From assembly GCA_963847145.1 (NCBI GenBank), contig CAWJYN010000007.1:186001-250000 (forward strand): 64,000 nt of DNA, read 5' to 3'. Under the pieces are notes generated by a model. It did not search any database and was not told the origin of the DNA. It worked only from the letters and a program-made list of their open reading frames with translations. Shown piece after piece: positions 52,745 through 62,247 of this stretch (positions are counted from its first letter, which is position 1; each line of letters starts with the position of its first letter). The position numbers were made by a program, and so were the translations under genes. Source of the stretch: JABFRJ01 sp963847145. GTDB taxonomy: Bacteria > Pseudomonadota > Alphaproteobacteria > Rhizobiales > Hyphomicrobiaceae.

Positions 52745-54802
52745 TCACTTCAGCAACGCCCGCACAGCCTTCAGCGACTTCGGAGCGAGGTCAAATGCGC
52801 GCTTGCCGGAAGTGTCTGTGATGGACTTGTCGGCACCGCTGGCGAGATAGAGCGCGATATCCTTGGGCTCGTCGACGCGTTCGGCCATGCGATGGAGCAT
52901 TGTCTGGCCCTTGTCATCGACGGCATTAATGTCGAGGCCGAGGCTCAGGAGATACTTAAAAAAGGCGACTTCCTCAGGAAACGCTGCTCGCACGCTGCTC
53001 GTCCCAGCGAGGTTGTGCAGCAGCGTGCCGCCATCGGGCAGCCGTTGCTTGGCGTCAAGGCCGTAACCCTGAATCAGTTTGAAGCTCTCGATTGTCGTAC
53101 AATAGGCGAGTGTGCTGCGGCCGGCACCGTCCTTGCGTTTCGGATCGGCTCCGTGGCGCAGCAATGCGGTGACGACGGCCATATCGTCCGGACTGCCGAC
53201 CAGGAGCTTGGCTTGCAGCGGCGTATAGGGTTGCCGGATGTCGTCGCCGACCGGCGGGGTCGCGTAGGCGTTGACGTCTGCGCCATGCGCGACCAGCAGG
53301 TCGACCTTCCCGGTCGAGCGCGCCCAATGCAGCGCCGTCCGGCCACCGGTATCGCGTGCGTGCACGTCGGCACCGTGTGACAACAGCGCCTTGCCTGTGA
53401 CCACACCGCCAAACATCAACATGGTGATGCCGTTGTCCCAAGGTGCATCTGGCTGGGCGCCAGCTTTCAACAGCGCGTCCAGAATCGCAGCATAGGTTGG
53501 CTCATCGACGGGCCGCGGCACATTCCTGTCGTAGTGACCGCGCGCCATGTCTGGATTGACCAGCTCGATCTTGTATTCTTCGAAAGATTGCTGCTGTGCC
53601 ATCGAGCGATGCGTGACCAGCATGTGCAGCGGCCATTTGCGATCGTGTTTCCAGCCGTTCGCGCGGGCACCTTTGGCAATGAGCCACTGCACGGTGCCGA
53701 GCGCGCTGCGCTCCATGGCGTCTGTCATGGCCAGACGCCGTGTGTTGAGCGACGCGCCGGCCTTCAGCAGCGCTTCCAGCATGGCGATGTTGTCGGCGCG
53801 CGCCGCGTAGCTGATGGCCGTTGCGAACTCGTCGCCGTAACGCAGATCGCTGAGGTCGAGATCGGAGAGCCACTGTTTGTTCCAGGTGCAATCTGGTTTG
53901 GCGCCTTGCGCGAGCGCTGCTGTGACGCCCGGCAGCGCATTGGCGCGTGCGGCGCTTAGCAAGGCGCGGTCGGCGGGCGTGCTTTCAACAATTGTGATGG
54001 GTGGCTCGTCGGCTGCTGCCGCCTGCGGATCTTTCTGCAGCCATGCCAACCAGGCTTTGGCGCCGTCCGTTGCCGTGCTGAGATAGAACGTGCCGTCTTT
54101 TGTGCCTTCTCCGAAGCGCATCCAATTGAACCATTCGGCACCGGCGCATCCGAGCTTGGCGTAGACTGAGACGAACGAATAGAAGTCCGGTGCCAGGGCG
54201 AGGCCGTGAATCATCTCGAGGTCATGGCTAAAATAGCGAACGGGTTGCTGGGTGGGTTCCGGTTTCGTCATGTCGATGGTCAGCATGTCGCCGTTCGGCA
54301 AATAGCCAAATGGAAATTGGTTTGCCCACATCTCAGGCCGGTTCGGTGCCTCCGAGCGATCCCGGTGTTCGAGGTCGCGCTTCCAGCCGAGAAAGTTGTC
54401 GATCGCGTGCTGGTCGATGGTGGCGAGGTCCCAGACCGCATCGCGGATGCCGCTGCCGTAGGGCATGTTCTCCCGCTCGAGGGCTTGCAGATGCGATGGG
54501 ATATACCAGCCGAACTGGACGTGCGCGGAAAGCTCGGTGAGCACCGTGCGCAGTTGGGGCGGAAAGTTGAGACCGTGACGGCGCTCGATTGTAGCCAGTG
54601 CCGCAGGCGTCGCTGGCGGAGCCATTTTCAGCGGTTTAACCGCCCATTGCCGCTTGACGGCAATCGCTTCCATCCAGCGCCAATCGGACTGCCATTGGGC
54701 CCAGAGTTTCTGCACGTCACTGTCCTTCTGATTGCAGGCAGTGAGTAGCGGCAAAGTCCCTAGGACTGCAGCGGAGCTGGTGAACGATCGTCGTGTGATC
54801 AT
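52745..54802 (-). CDS. Exported lipoprotein with SMI1/KNR4 (SUKH) domain and ankyrin repeats
   Basis: 685 residues from ATG 54802. Start MITRRSFTSSAAVLGTLPLLTAC has a twin-Arg pair and a lipobox ending at a Cys, so it is probably Tat-exported and lipidated. Residues about 50-230 form an SMI1/KNR4-type domain (ALATIERRHGLNFPPQLRTVLTEL ... QFPFGYLPNGDMLTIDM ... VRYFSHDLEMIHGLALAPDFYSF). From about 280 to the end there are ankyrin repeats (LLSAARANALPGVTAALAQGA, GDEFATAISYAARADNIAMLEALLKAGASL, GITMLMFGGVVTGKALLSHGADVHARDTGGRTALHWA, and others). The SUKH family includes immunity proteins of polymorphic toxins; role here unknown. Confidence 0.85.
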   Translation of the reverse strand: MITRRSFTSSAAVLGTLPLLTACNQKDSDVQKLWAQWQSDWRWMEAIAVKRQWAVKPLKMAPPATPAALATIERRHGLNFPPQLRTVLTELSAHVQFGWYIPSHLQALERENMPYGSGIRDAVWDLATIDQHAIDNFLGWKRDLEHRDRSEAPNRPEMWANQFPFGYLPNGDMLTIDMTKPEPTQQPVRYFSHDLEMIHGLALAPDFYSFVSVYAKLGCAGAEWFNWMRFGEGTKDGTFYLSTATDGAKAWLAWLQKDPQAAAADEPPITIVESTPADRALLSAARANALPGVTAALAQGAKPDCTWNKQWLSDLDLSDLRYGDEFATAISYAARADNIAMLEALLKAGASLNTRRLAMTDAMERSALGTVQWLIAKGARANGWKHDRKWPLHMLVTHRSMAQQQSFEEYKIELVNPDMARGHYDRNVPRPVDEPTYAAILDALLKAGAQPDAPWDNGITMLMFGGVVTGKALLSHGADVHARDTGGRTALHWARSTGKVDLLVAHGADVNAYATPPVGDDIRQPYTPLQAKLLVGSPDDMAVVTALLRHGADPKRKDGAGRSTLAYCTTIESFKLIQGYGLDAKQRLPDGGTLLHNLAGTSSVRAAFPEEVAFFKYLLSLGLDINAVDDKGQTMLHRMAERVDEPKDIALYLASGADKSITDTSGKRAFDLAPKSLKAVRALLK

Positions 54803-54923
54803 GGTGCGCGCGTGATTGCCAGGGCAGAGTTGGGGACAGTCGCCCATTTCTGGCACTGACGTCAAATGCAGTGTGCTGATGCTGGCGCTTGATGGGATCG
54901 AGGCAACGGCCTCGACATTCCGG

Positions 54924-55796
54924 TCACCGCGCCACGTCGTTGAGCGTCCAGTCGTAGGAATCGCCGGCGATACTGTCGGCGGATTTCAGCCGTTGGGCCA
55001 GATCGGGCTTGGCGTATTTAGAAAGGTGCTTGAGCACGCCAGCATCGTTGCCGCCAAAGTCGGCTTTGAACCAGCTGTAGATGGACGACACGCGCACGCC
55101 GTCGGCGCCGGCCGTGACGCCGCGCGGATGATTGATGTAGGCGCGCGCGCCGGCCTCCAGCTGGCTTTCGAGGGTGGCTGCTGTAAACGCCGCCGTTTGC
55201 AGGTTGGGGCAACCAATGGAGGCGCAGTTGACGGCGTAGTGCACACGCGGGTCTTTGAACACGGCGCGCAGGATCGCGTGCTCGATATCGTCGAGGCTCA
55301 ACTCGGTTCCAGCGACCGACATAACCTTGGCTTTCCACGGCCCGCCGGTAAATGCTGCAACGACGCCACCGCCGAGCTTGATGTCGCGGATTGATTTAAC
55401 GGGATACCGGTCGAGCACGATGTCGATTGTCTTGGCGTTGTAGAGATTGGCGAGAAAGGCGAACTGCTCGGGCCGTGCAAGGCTGGCCGGGGTCACGGCC
55501 TGCAGGCGTTTCAGATAGGCTTTGAGTTCGCCATGGCCGGAGCGCTTGAAGCCCGCATAATCAATGCGGTTGAGGCCATCTGAGCCGGGCTTAACGTAAG
55601 CCTTCAGCAACGCATCCCACGCTTGATGATCGACATTTACGCCTGAGCCAGCAGCCGACTTTGCGATCAACGATGCGGGATCGGCGGCGGCGTGAGCGCG
55701 TGATGTCAGCGCGTTGGCTACCAACAGTGTAGCAGCTGCGCCTGCGCCGTCTTGGAGCAGGTTGCGCCGTGTCCACGACTTGCCGCGGGTGATCAT
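54924..55796 (-). CDS. DUF547 domain protein with Tat-like signal
   Basis: 290 residues from ATG 55796. N-terminus MITRGKSWTRRNLLQDGAGAAATLLVANALTSRAHAA looks like a twin-arginine (TRRNLL) signal. DUF547 core at about 85-240: FAFLANLYNAKTIDIVLDRYPVKSIRDIKLGG, LSLDDIEHAILRAVFKDPRVHYAVNCASIGCPNL, LESQLEAGARAYINHPRGV. The RVHYAVNCASIGCP segment is the most conserved part (papain-like fold hints). Function unknown. 121 bases downstream of the ankyrin lipoprotein in reverse order, same strand. Confidence 0.85.
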   Translation of the reverse strand: MITRGKSWTRRNLLQDGAGAAATLLVANALTSRAHAAADPASLIAKSAAGSGVNVDHQAWDALLKAYVKPGSDGLNRIDYAGFKRSGHGELKAYLKRLQAVTPASLARPEQFAFLANLYNAKTIDIVLDRYPVKSIRDIKLGGGVVAAFTGGPWKAKVMSVAGTELSLDDIEHAILRAVFKDPRVHYAVNCASIGCPNLQTAAFTAATLESQLEAGARAYINHPRGVTAGADGVRVSSIYSWFKADFGGNDAGVLKHLSKYAKPDLAQRLKSADSIAGDSYDWTLNDVAR

Positions 55797-56011
55797 GTTG
55801 GCCCTGTGATCCTGTTGTCTCTGGTCAGCCATTGAGGGCAGTTGGCACTCAACGACCCGCTCTTGCTATGGACCAAGACTATTCCGGCCGAACGGCAGCG
55901 TCGCATCAACAGTGCGTCACAGATACGTGACGGACACTCGGGACGGTTACCTATTTTCTATGCTGACGTCACTTTCATGGCGCAGGCACTGGGTGATTGT
56001 GCCGGATTTCA

Positions 56012-57310
56012 CTACCGGCCTGCGAACGACTTTTGCCAGTGGTCGAACAGTGGCTTCAGCAGATAGCTGAGCAGCGTCCGGTCATCGGTCTTGAAGAAGG
56101 CCTCGGCGGGCATGCCGGCGACGAGACGGGCGCCGTTGAGACGGGCGATCTCAGCCTCGGGAACGCGAACGCCGACGCTGTAGTAAAACAGGTTCGTCTG
56201 CGGGTCGCGGATGACGTCGCCGCTGATGCGGAAAACGCGGGCTTGGACTTCTGGCGTGGTGCGTTGATTGAAGCTGGAAAAGCGCACGCGCGTGAGCTGA
56301 TCGAGTGCGAGCTGATCGCGGTCTTGCGGTTGCACGCGCGCTTCGACGATCAGCTGATCGGCGTCGGGCACGATGATCATCAGTTGATCGCTCGGGCCAA
56401 CCACACCGCCAACAGTATGCGCAGCCAATTGCTGCACGATGCCGGCGATGGGCGCGCGGATGTCGATGCGGCGCAGCTGGTCCTCCGCGGCGATGCGCTT
56501 TTCGCGCAGTTCCGAAATGCGCGTTTCAGTTTCGCGCATTTCCTTGTTCACTTCGGTGATCTTGTCGCGATCAACCTGCTCGATCTGGATCTCGGTTTCG
56601 GTGATGCGCCCGCGCGATTGCGCGATGCGCGAGACGGTGTCGCCAAGCACGCCATCGTTGCGGGCAATTTCGCGATCCAGCGTCGACATGCGCGTGCGCG
56701 GCACGAGACCACGGCCTTCGAGACTTTTGAGATCGGCGAGTTCCTTGCGCGCCACCTTGAGCTGGATGTCGGTGGCCGTGCGTTGCAGCTCAAGGCCTTC
56801 GATTTCTCGGCGGGTCTGGCCGATGCGTTCGGCGAGCTGCGCCTTCTGGCCATTACGGCTTTTGACGCGGCTTTCAAAGACTTTCCGCTCACTGTCCAGC
56901 ACATCAGCGATATCCGGATCGATTTTGATGCGCTCGGTGAGTTCCGCGGGGATGTCGATTGCAGGGCGGCTGTCGCGCTCCGAGATCAGCCGGGCGCGGC
57001 GGGCGACGGCGGCCATTAGATCGTTCATGACGACGCCGAGGTTGGCACGGGTGGCGGTTTCATCAAGCCGCAACAGCACATCGCCGGCCGCGACGCGCTG
57101 ACCCTCGCGCACGTCGATCTGGCCGACCACACCGCCGGTCGGGTGCTGCACTTTCTTGACGTTGTTTTCGAGCACGAGCGTGCCGGCGGCCGAGATCGCC
57201 CCTTCGAGCGGCGCCAGCGCGCTCCAAGCGATGGACCCGAAGCCGAAGAGGAGCGCAACAGCGAGCAAGCGGCGCACTTGCTGGGCCATGAGGGTGTCTG
57301 TTGCAAGCAT
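56012..57310 (-). CDS. Type I secretion periplasmic adaptor (HlyD/PrtE-like)
   Basis: 432 residues. One inner-membrane helix (LLAVALLFGFGSIAWSALAPL) after a short cytoplasmic start, a lipoyl piece (ISAAGTLVLENNVKKVQHPTGGVVGQIDVREGQRVAAGDVLLRLDET), a long coiled coil (about 105-285), and the C-terminal beta-barrel. Links the ABC exporter to an outer-membrane channel. ATG overlaps the exporter stop by one base (TGATG). Standard length for the HlyD family of type I secretion. Confidence 0.92.
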   Translation of the reverse strand: MLATDTLMAQQVRRLLAVALLFGFGSIAWSALAPLEGAISAAGTLVLENNVKKVQHPTGGVVGQIDVREGQRVAAGDVLLRLDETATRANLGVVMNDLMAAVARRARLISERDSRPAIDIPAELTERIKIDPDIADVLDSERKVFESRVKSRNGQKAQLAERIGQTRREIEGLELQRTATDIQLKVARKELADLKSLEGRGLVPRTRMSTLDREIARNDGVLGDTVSRIAQSRGRITETEIQIEQVDRDKITEVNKEMRETETRISELREKRIAAEDQLRRIDIRAPIAGIVQQLAAHTVGGVVGPSDQLMIIVPDADQLIVEARVQPQDRDQLALDQLTRVRFSSFNQRTTPEVQARVFRISGDVIRDPQTNLFYYSVGVRVPEAEIARLNGARLVAGMPAEAFFKTDDRTLLSYLLKPLFDHWQKSFAGR

Positions 57311-59160
57311 CAGCCACCACCCTTGTCGCCGCCGCGCTGCAGGACGACGCGTGGGCCTTCAAGACGCAGCGGCGTTGCGGGTTTTGCGATTGCGGCTGCC
57401 GCGGCGTGCTTCGGGACCAGCCCATCAAGTTTTAGATGCGCCAGCGCGCGGTCCCGATCGCCAAAGACAAGCGGCTGACCTTTGTCGAGCGCGAGCACGA
57501 GATCGGCGGCTTCAAGAACCTTCAAATTGTGGGCGATGACGACGGTGATGCCGCCACGGGCCTTGATGCCGAGGAGGGCTGCAAGCAGCGCCGCTTCGCC
57601 ATCCATATCGAGACTGGCGTTGGGTTCGTCGAGTACGACTAGGAAAGGATCACCATATAATGCACGCGCGAGACCGAGACGCTGCCGCTGACCGCCGGAG
57701 AGATGCGCGCCGCCGGGACCCACGCGCCGGTCATAACCGCCGATGCCGCGCACGTGGACGTCGAAGCCAGCGGCTTGAGCTGCGGCGAGAACCTTGGCGT
57801 CTGTTGCATCAGGTGCAAAGCGGGCGATGTTTTCAGCAATGGTGCCGTCGAACAGTTGTGCGTCTTGCGGCATGTAGCCGACGTGACGGCCGAGGCTGTC
57901 GGACGACCATTGCTCGATGGGCGCGTCGTCGAGCCGGATTGAACCGGCCCGCGCCCGCCAGATCCCAACAAGCGCACGGCCGAGCGTCGATTTGCCTGAT
58001 GCTGACGGTCCGATGACACAGAGGATCTGCCCGGCCTTCAGATCAAAGCGAACGCCTTGCAAGGCGATGCGGTCAGGCGCGGGTGCGGCTTGGGTTTGGC
58101 CGGCGGGCGATAGCGTTGGCGGAATAGCAACGGTGAGATCGGTGACCGATACCATTGATTTTGGCGGCGGAAGGTCGAACGGCTTGGTCTCGGTCGGTAT
58201 GCGCGTCAGCAAGTCATCAAGTGCATGCTGGGCGTCGCGCGCAGCGAGATAAGGCTTCCAGCTGCCGATGGCCTGATCGATGGGCGCGAGCGCACGCGTC
58301 GACATAATGGAGGCGGCGATGATGGCGCCGGCAGAGATGTGCCCCTTGATGGCCAACACCGCACCCAAGCCGAGCATGATCGATTGCAAGATCATGCGGG
58401 CGGTTTTCGAGGTGATCGTAAAGCCCGAGATGGCCGTAGCCGAGGTGCGTTGGGCAAGCAGATACGCTTCATTGAGCGCGCGCCAGCGATCAGCCAGCGT
58501 GCCACGCATGCCCATCGCGTGGGCGGCTTCGGCGTTGCGCAATGTGGTGTCGGCTGCTTGCGTTCGTTGATAGCCAGTTTCCAGTGCGGTGCGTGACGGC
58601 TGCTTGGACTGCCGATCTGTCAGATAGGTGAGCCAGACGAAGAACAGCGCGGCGAGCACGATGGTCAGCGCGAGGCTCCAGTGCAGAACAAACGCGACGA
58701 ACAGATAGATCGGCAACCACGGCAAATCGCACATGGCGCCGGGGCCAGGGCCAGTGACGAAGCTGCGGATGGCTTCGACGTGGCGCGTATTGCGCAGCGC
58801 CTCTTGCGTACCATTCGCCGAGCGTAGTGCCAGCGTCATGTTGGCGGCGTTGACTTTCGGCGCGATCTCAGAGTCGAACTTCTCGCCCATGAGAATGAGG
58901 ATGCGGCCGCGATAGCCATCCAGCACGCCCTGGACGAGGTAGGCGAACAGCGCGATGGCGGCGAGACCGGCGAGGGTTTGCAGGCTTTGGCTGCCAAGCA
59001 CGCGATCATAGACCTGCATCATGAACAGTGAGCCGGTCAGCGTCAGCACATTGATCAAGCCGCTGGAGACCAGCAGCGCAAAGCGCACGGACGGGGACGG
59101 CCGCAGCGCCTCCCAAACGGGAGAGCGCCCGGCGCCAAGTGGCGGTGGTGTGATGGACAT
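57310..59160 (-). CDS. Type I secretion ABC transporter/permease (PrtD/HlyB-like)
   Basis: 616 residues from ATG 59160 (MSITPPPLGAGRSP). N-terminal membrane domain with about six helices (LLVSSGLINVLTLTGSLFMMQVYDRVLGS, ALFAYLVQGVLDGYRGRILILMGEKFD, LPWLPIYLFVAFVLHW) and a cytoplasmic ATPase: Walker A IGPSASGKSTLGRALV, signature LSGGQRQRLGLARALYG, Walker B FLVVLDEPNASLD. No C39 peptidase domain, so the PrtD/LapB-like group. Substrate protein and OMF are not in the window. Confidence 0.93.
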   Translation of the reverse strand: MSITPPPLGAGRSPVWEALRPSPSVRFALLVSSGLINVLTLTGSLFMMQVYDRVLGSQSLQTLAGLAAIALFAYLVQGVLDGYRGRILILMGEKFDSEIAPKVNAANMTLALRSANGTQEALRNTRHVEAIRSFVTGPGPGAMCDLPWLPIYLFVAFVLHWSLALTIVLAALFFVWLTYLTDRQSKQPSRTALETGYQRTQAADTTLRNAEAAHAMGMRGTLADRWRALNEAYLLAQRTSATAISGFTITSKTARMILQSIMLGLGAVLAIKGHISAGAIIAASIMSTRALAPIDQAIGSWKPYLAARDAQHALDDLLTRIPTETKPFDLPPPKSMVSVTDLTVAIPPTLSPAGQTQAAPAPDRIALQGVRFDLKAGQILCVIGPSASGKSTLGRALVGIWRARAGSIRLDDAPIEQWSSDSLGRHVGYMPQDAQLFDGTIAENIARFAPDATDAKVLAAAQAAGFDVHVRGIGGYDRRVGPGGAHLSGGQRQRLGLARALYGDPFLVVLDEPNASLDMDGEAALLAALLGIKARGGITVVIAHNLKVLEAADLVLALDKGQPLVFGDRDRALAHLKLDGLVPKHAAAAAIAKPATPLRLEGPRVVLQRGGDKGGG

Positions 59161-59480
59161 CGGGTAACCGGTGGCGAGACCTTTCAGGCGCAGTCGGCAG
59201 GCGAACACAGGGGTCGGCGGGCGGCCGGTTGCTGGGCTGTGCCGGCAAGCGTTGCCGGGGGCGGCGGAGCGGTCAAGAGACGAAACCGGAGAGGGTGGGG
59301 GCGCGATCGTTGAGCACCTGTTCTGCGTCTGGCGCGCGGTACCAAGCGCGCTTGCCGTCGATCGCGACCTGCGCCGGGATGACGAGGGGGCGCTGGTTTT
59401 TGAGCGGAAAGGGCTTTGAACAAGGCCCTGGGATTAAGGCCCTGGGATTGCCGTACAATTTGGCGTGGCGCCTGCCGCTT
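59161..59480. other. Intergenic region between the exporter and purM
   Basis: About 320 bases. Contains a perfect 14-bp direct duplication (59422-59449). One minus-strand open frame (59273-59458) reads RPLVIPAQVAIDGKRAWYRAPDAEQVLNDRAP, which is faintly protein-like but without homologue known to me. No confident terminator. Confidence 0.45.
59422..59449. repeat. 14-bp tandem duplication
   Basis: AAGGCCCTGGGATT at 59422-59435 repeated exactly at 59436-59449, downstream of the purM stop. Likely replication slippage. Confidence 0.8.
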
Positions 59481-60650
59481 TTACCCCGCGAACGTCATCG
59501 CCCCGGAGTAACGCACGGCTTCGGCTTCGCCTTTGCCTTTGGCGTTGGATTTGATGCCGCGGCCGGGCTCTAGCGCGCCGATGACCATTGGCTTTTCGCC
59601 AGCGGCGGTGAGGGCTGACAGCACAGCTGATGCCTTCGCGGCGTCGGCCACTACGACCATGCCGATACCGCAGTTGAAAGTGCGGAGCATCTCGGCATCG
59701 CCGAGGTTGCCAGCGCGGCGCAGCCACTCGAATACGCGGGGTGACTTGAAAGTTGCGAGATCGATGTGCGCTGCGAGGCCTGCTGGCAGGACGCGGGGGA
59801 TGTTCTCGCTCAGCCCGCCGCCGGTGATGTGTGACAGGCCCTTGATGGCACCCGCCGGGCCGCCGCCGCCGGTGGCTTTGAGGGCGGCGAGGATCGGCTT
59901 CACGTAGAGGCGTGTCGGCGCGAGCAGCGCTTCGGCAACGGTCTGGCCTCGGGCTGAGGAAGTGGGGGCGAAGGGCGCGGGTGCGGTCCATGCCAGCGCT
60001 TCTTTTTCGACGAGTTTGCGGACGAGGCTGTAGCCGTTCGAATGGACGCCGGACGAATGCAAGCCGATCAGGACGTCGCCGCTGACCATGTCGATGCGGG
60101 GCAGAATTTCGCCGCGCTCGACGGCGCCGACCGAAAAACCTGCGAGGTCGTAATCCGCATCGCGGTACATGCCGGGCATTTCGGCGGTCTCGCCGCCGAT
60201 CAGCGCGCAGCCGCTGTCACGGCAGCCCTGGGCGATACCGGCGATGACGCGTTTGGCATTCTCGACGTCGAGTTTGCCGGTCGCGAAGTAGTCGAGGAAG
60301 AAGAGTGGCTCGGCGCCCTGCACGACGAGATCGTTGACGCACATGGCGACGAGATCGATGCCGATGGTGTCGTGCAGCCCGGTGTCGATGGCGATTTTGA
60401 GTTTGGTGCCGACGCCGTCATTGGCGGCGACCAGGATCGGATCGCGATAGCCGGCGGCTTTCAGGTCGAACAGCCCGCCAAAGCCGCCGAGGTCAGCATC
60501 GGCGCCGGAGCGGCGGGTGGCTTTCACCAGCGGCTTGATGGCTTGCACCAAGGCGTTGCCGGCGTCGATATCCACGCCGGCATCGCGGTAGCTGACGGTC
60601 GCGTTGCGTCTGGGGCCAGGGGGTTGAGCTGGGGGCGGGGATTGGGGCAT
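59481..60650 (-). CDS. purM: Phosphoribosylformylglycinamidine cyclo-ligase (AIR synthetase)
   Basis: 389 residues from ATG 60650 (MPQSPPPAQPPGPRRNA); the 48 bases in frame further upstream lead to a weaker start. Closes FGAM to AIR with ATP in purine synthesis. Motifs SYRDAGVDIDAGNALVQAIK, VAANDGVGTKLKIA, GIDLVAMCVNDLVVQGAEPLFFLDYFATG, and LIGGETAEMPGMY. Full length after a Pro-rich N-terminal tail. Diverges from DUF2066; in related bacteria purN usually follows, but here the downstream neighbour is the exporter. Confidence 0.95.
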   Translation of the reverse strand: MPQSPPPAQPPGPRRNATVSYRDAGVDIDAGNALVQAIKPLVKATRRSGADADLGGFGGLFDLKAAGYRDPILVAANDGVGTKLKIAIDTGLHDTIGIDLVAMCVNDLVVQGAEPLFFLDYFATGKLDVENAKRVIAGIAQGCRDSGCALIGGETAEMPGMYRDADYDLAGFSVGAVERGEILPRIDMVSGDVLIGLHSSGVHSNGYSLVRKLVEKEALAWTAPAPFAPTSSARGQTVAEALLAPTRLYVKPILAALKATGGGGPAGAIKGLSHITGGGLSENIPRVLPAGLAAHIDLATFKSPRVFEWLRRAGNLGDAEMLRTFNCGIGMVVVADAAKASAVLSALTAAGEKPMVIGALEPGRGIKSNAKGKGEAEAVRYSGAMTFAG

Positions 60651-60978
60651 GGGGAGGTGCACTCGGAGAGTTCGGCTGGTGGACACGAAAAGTGTACTGG
60701 GTCGGTGTAATCCTGTCGCATCTCAGTGACAACCGCGACCGTTTAGACCCGCTATCAGGGCAGCTGAAATACGGCATTTCCGCCAACGGCCCAAAGGCCA
60801 CACTCCGACCGCCGCGAACCCTCGCGCCATTGCTCGCGTTGTACGGCCGGCCTAACGTTGATTGCTCAAAGTGTTGTTTGGCGAATCGCGGTAAGTTCCT
60901 ACGGTGGGCGCGCTTCCGCCACGATGCTGTGTGTTAACAGCGGGGTGTGGCTGCGAGACCGGCGGGAGGTCAAGGCAG
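60651..60978. other. Divergent promoter region purM/DUF2066
   Basis: About 330 bases between divergent starts. No palindrome of note and no PurR-like box recognised. Short frames are not credible. Confidence 0.4.
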
Positions 60979-62142
60979 GTGAGATTGCGGGCATTCAAGG
61001 GACGTGTGCGGGCGCGGAGTGCTGCGGTCACCCTGGCGGTTTTGCTCGGGATCGGCGTGGCGAGCCCACCAGGGGCGGCCAATGCTGCGTCCGACGCTAT
61101 TTTTACCGTGGGTAACTACCCAGTCGACGCGCGTGCGGATGACGCCGTCGCGGCCAAGAAAACGGCGATTGCGGATGGCCAAAAGGCGGCGCTGCGCTCG
61201 CTGTTGAAGCGGCTGGTGCCGGTGACCGCCTATCCGCGCTTGCGCAAGTTGCAGATCGCCAAGGCCGACGCGCTGCTGTCTGGAATCAGTGTCCGCTCCG
61301 AGCGCAATTCAACGACGGAATACATTGCCAATCTCGACTTCGCGTTTCGGCCGGATGCGGTGCGTGCGTTGCTGGACCGCGAAAACCTGCCTTATGTGGA
61401 CCAGCAGGCACCGCCGATTACCATCGTGCCGATCTGGCTGGCGGCGGCGCAGCCGATTCCGGGCGTACAGCCGGACGCGTGGCGCAATGCCTGGGCGGCC
61501 GTCGATGTGGCGCACGCGCTAACGCCGGCGAAACTTGAAGTGCAGAAGCCGGGTGTGCATGCCGATACGATTGCGGCGCTCGCCAAGGGCGATACGACGC
61601 TGTTGCGCACATTTGCTGGCGAATATGGCGGCGAAGAACGGTTGGTGGCGGCCATTCTGGTGCCGTTGCCGAAAGAGCGGAAACTGCAAGTGACGCTGGC
61701 TGGCCGCGACACAGTGGGCAGCATTGCCTGGATCAAGAGTTACCGTTTCGACGCTGAAGACCCGGCTTATGCGATTGAACTTGCCGCGGTTGTTTCGCTG
61801 GGTGTGCTGGAAGGCCGCTGGAAAGCGTCCGGTGCGAAGGTGCAAGGGGCGATGCGGACGCCGGGGACCGATCAGGTCGCCGCACAGCCGGTGGCGAGCG
61901 GCGAGGATGGTGTGCGGATGTCGGTCGAGTTCGCCAGCATGGGCGAATGGTCGGATATCTCGAAGCGGCTCGGCCAAGTGCCGGGCGTGGCGGACATCGA
62001 CGTGGTCGGGATGTCTGGCCGCTCGGCGCGGATTACGCTGCGTTATCCCGAAGGCGTGTCGCGCCTTGCCGAAGTGGCGCCGCAGCATGGTCTCGCGATG
62101 CGCCAGAACGCTGGTGGCTGGGTGCTGTCGGGCGGGCGGTGA
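60979..62142 (+). CDS. DUF2066 domain protein, exported
   Basis: 387 residues from GTG 60979 (GGGAGGT upstream). Signal peptide RLRAFKGRVRARSAAVTLAVLLGIGVASPPGAANA, then DUF2066 (about 40-200): IFTVGNYPVDARADDAVAAKKTAIADGQKAALRSLLKRLVPV and YIANLDFAFRPDAVRALLDRENLPY. The C-terminal half (about 205-387) includes VSLGVLEGRWKASGAKV and SVEFASMGEWSDISKRLGQVPGVADIDVVGMSGRSARITLRY, an additional ACT/TonB-like repeat region of unknown role. Usual neighbour of purM and hdaA in Rhizobiales. Confidence 0.85.
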   Translation: MRLRAFKGRVRARSAAVTLAVLLGIGVASPPGAANAASDAIFTVGNYPVDARADDAVAAKKTAIADGQKAALRSLLKRLVPVTAYPRLRKLQIAKADALLSGISVRSERNSTTEYIANLDFAFRPDAVRALLDRENLPYVDQQAPPITIVPIWLAAAQPIPGVQPDAWRNAWAAVDVAHALTPAKLEVQKPGVHADTIAALAKGDTTLLRTFAGEYGGEERLVAAILVPLPKERKLQVTLAGRDTVGSIAWIKSYRFDAEDPAYAIELAAVVSLGVLEGRWKASGAKVQGAMRTPGTDQVAAQPVASGEDGVRMSVEFASMGEWSDISKRLGQVPGVADIDVVGMSGRSARITLRYPEGVSRLAEVAPQHGLAMRQNAGGWVLSGGR

Positions 62143-62247
62143 CCGGTGAGGCCGTCCCGGAATGGTACGATCATCAAACGCTTTGCGTATCGCACTCTAA
62201 CGTCTCGATAATTTGAGGCTGGCATACTTTCAGGACATCCTGGGGGA

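Noticed and set aside
52745..59160. Single operon of SUKH-ankyrin, DUF547, adaptor and exporter
   Set aside because: All are on the minus strand, but gaps of 120-215 bases and the separate signals argue against one transcript; kept as neighbours only.
59273..59458. Minus-strand 61-residue frame after the exporter
   Set aside because: Faint protein character only, overlaps a slippage duplication, no ribosome-binding site; left out as a gene.
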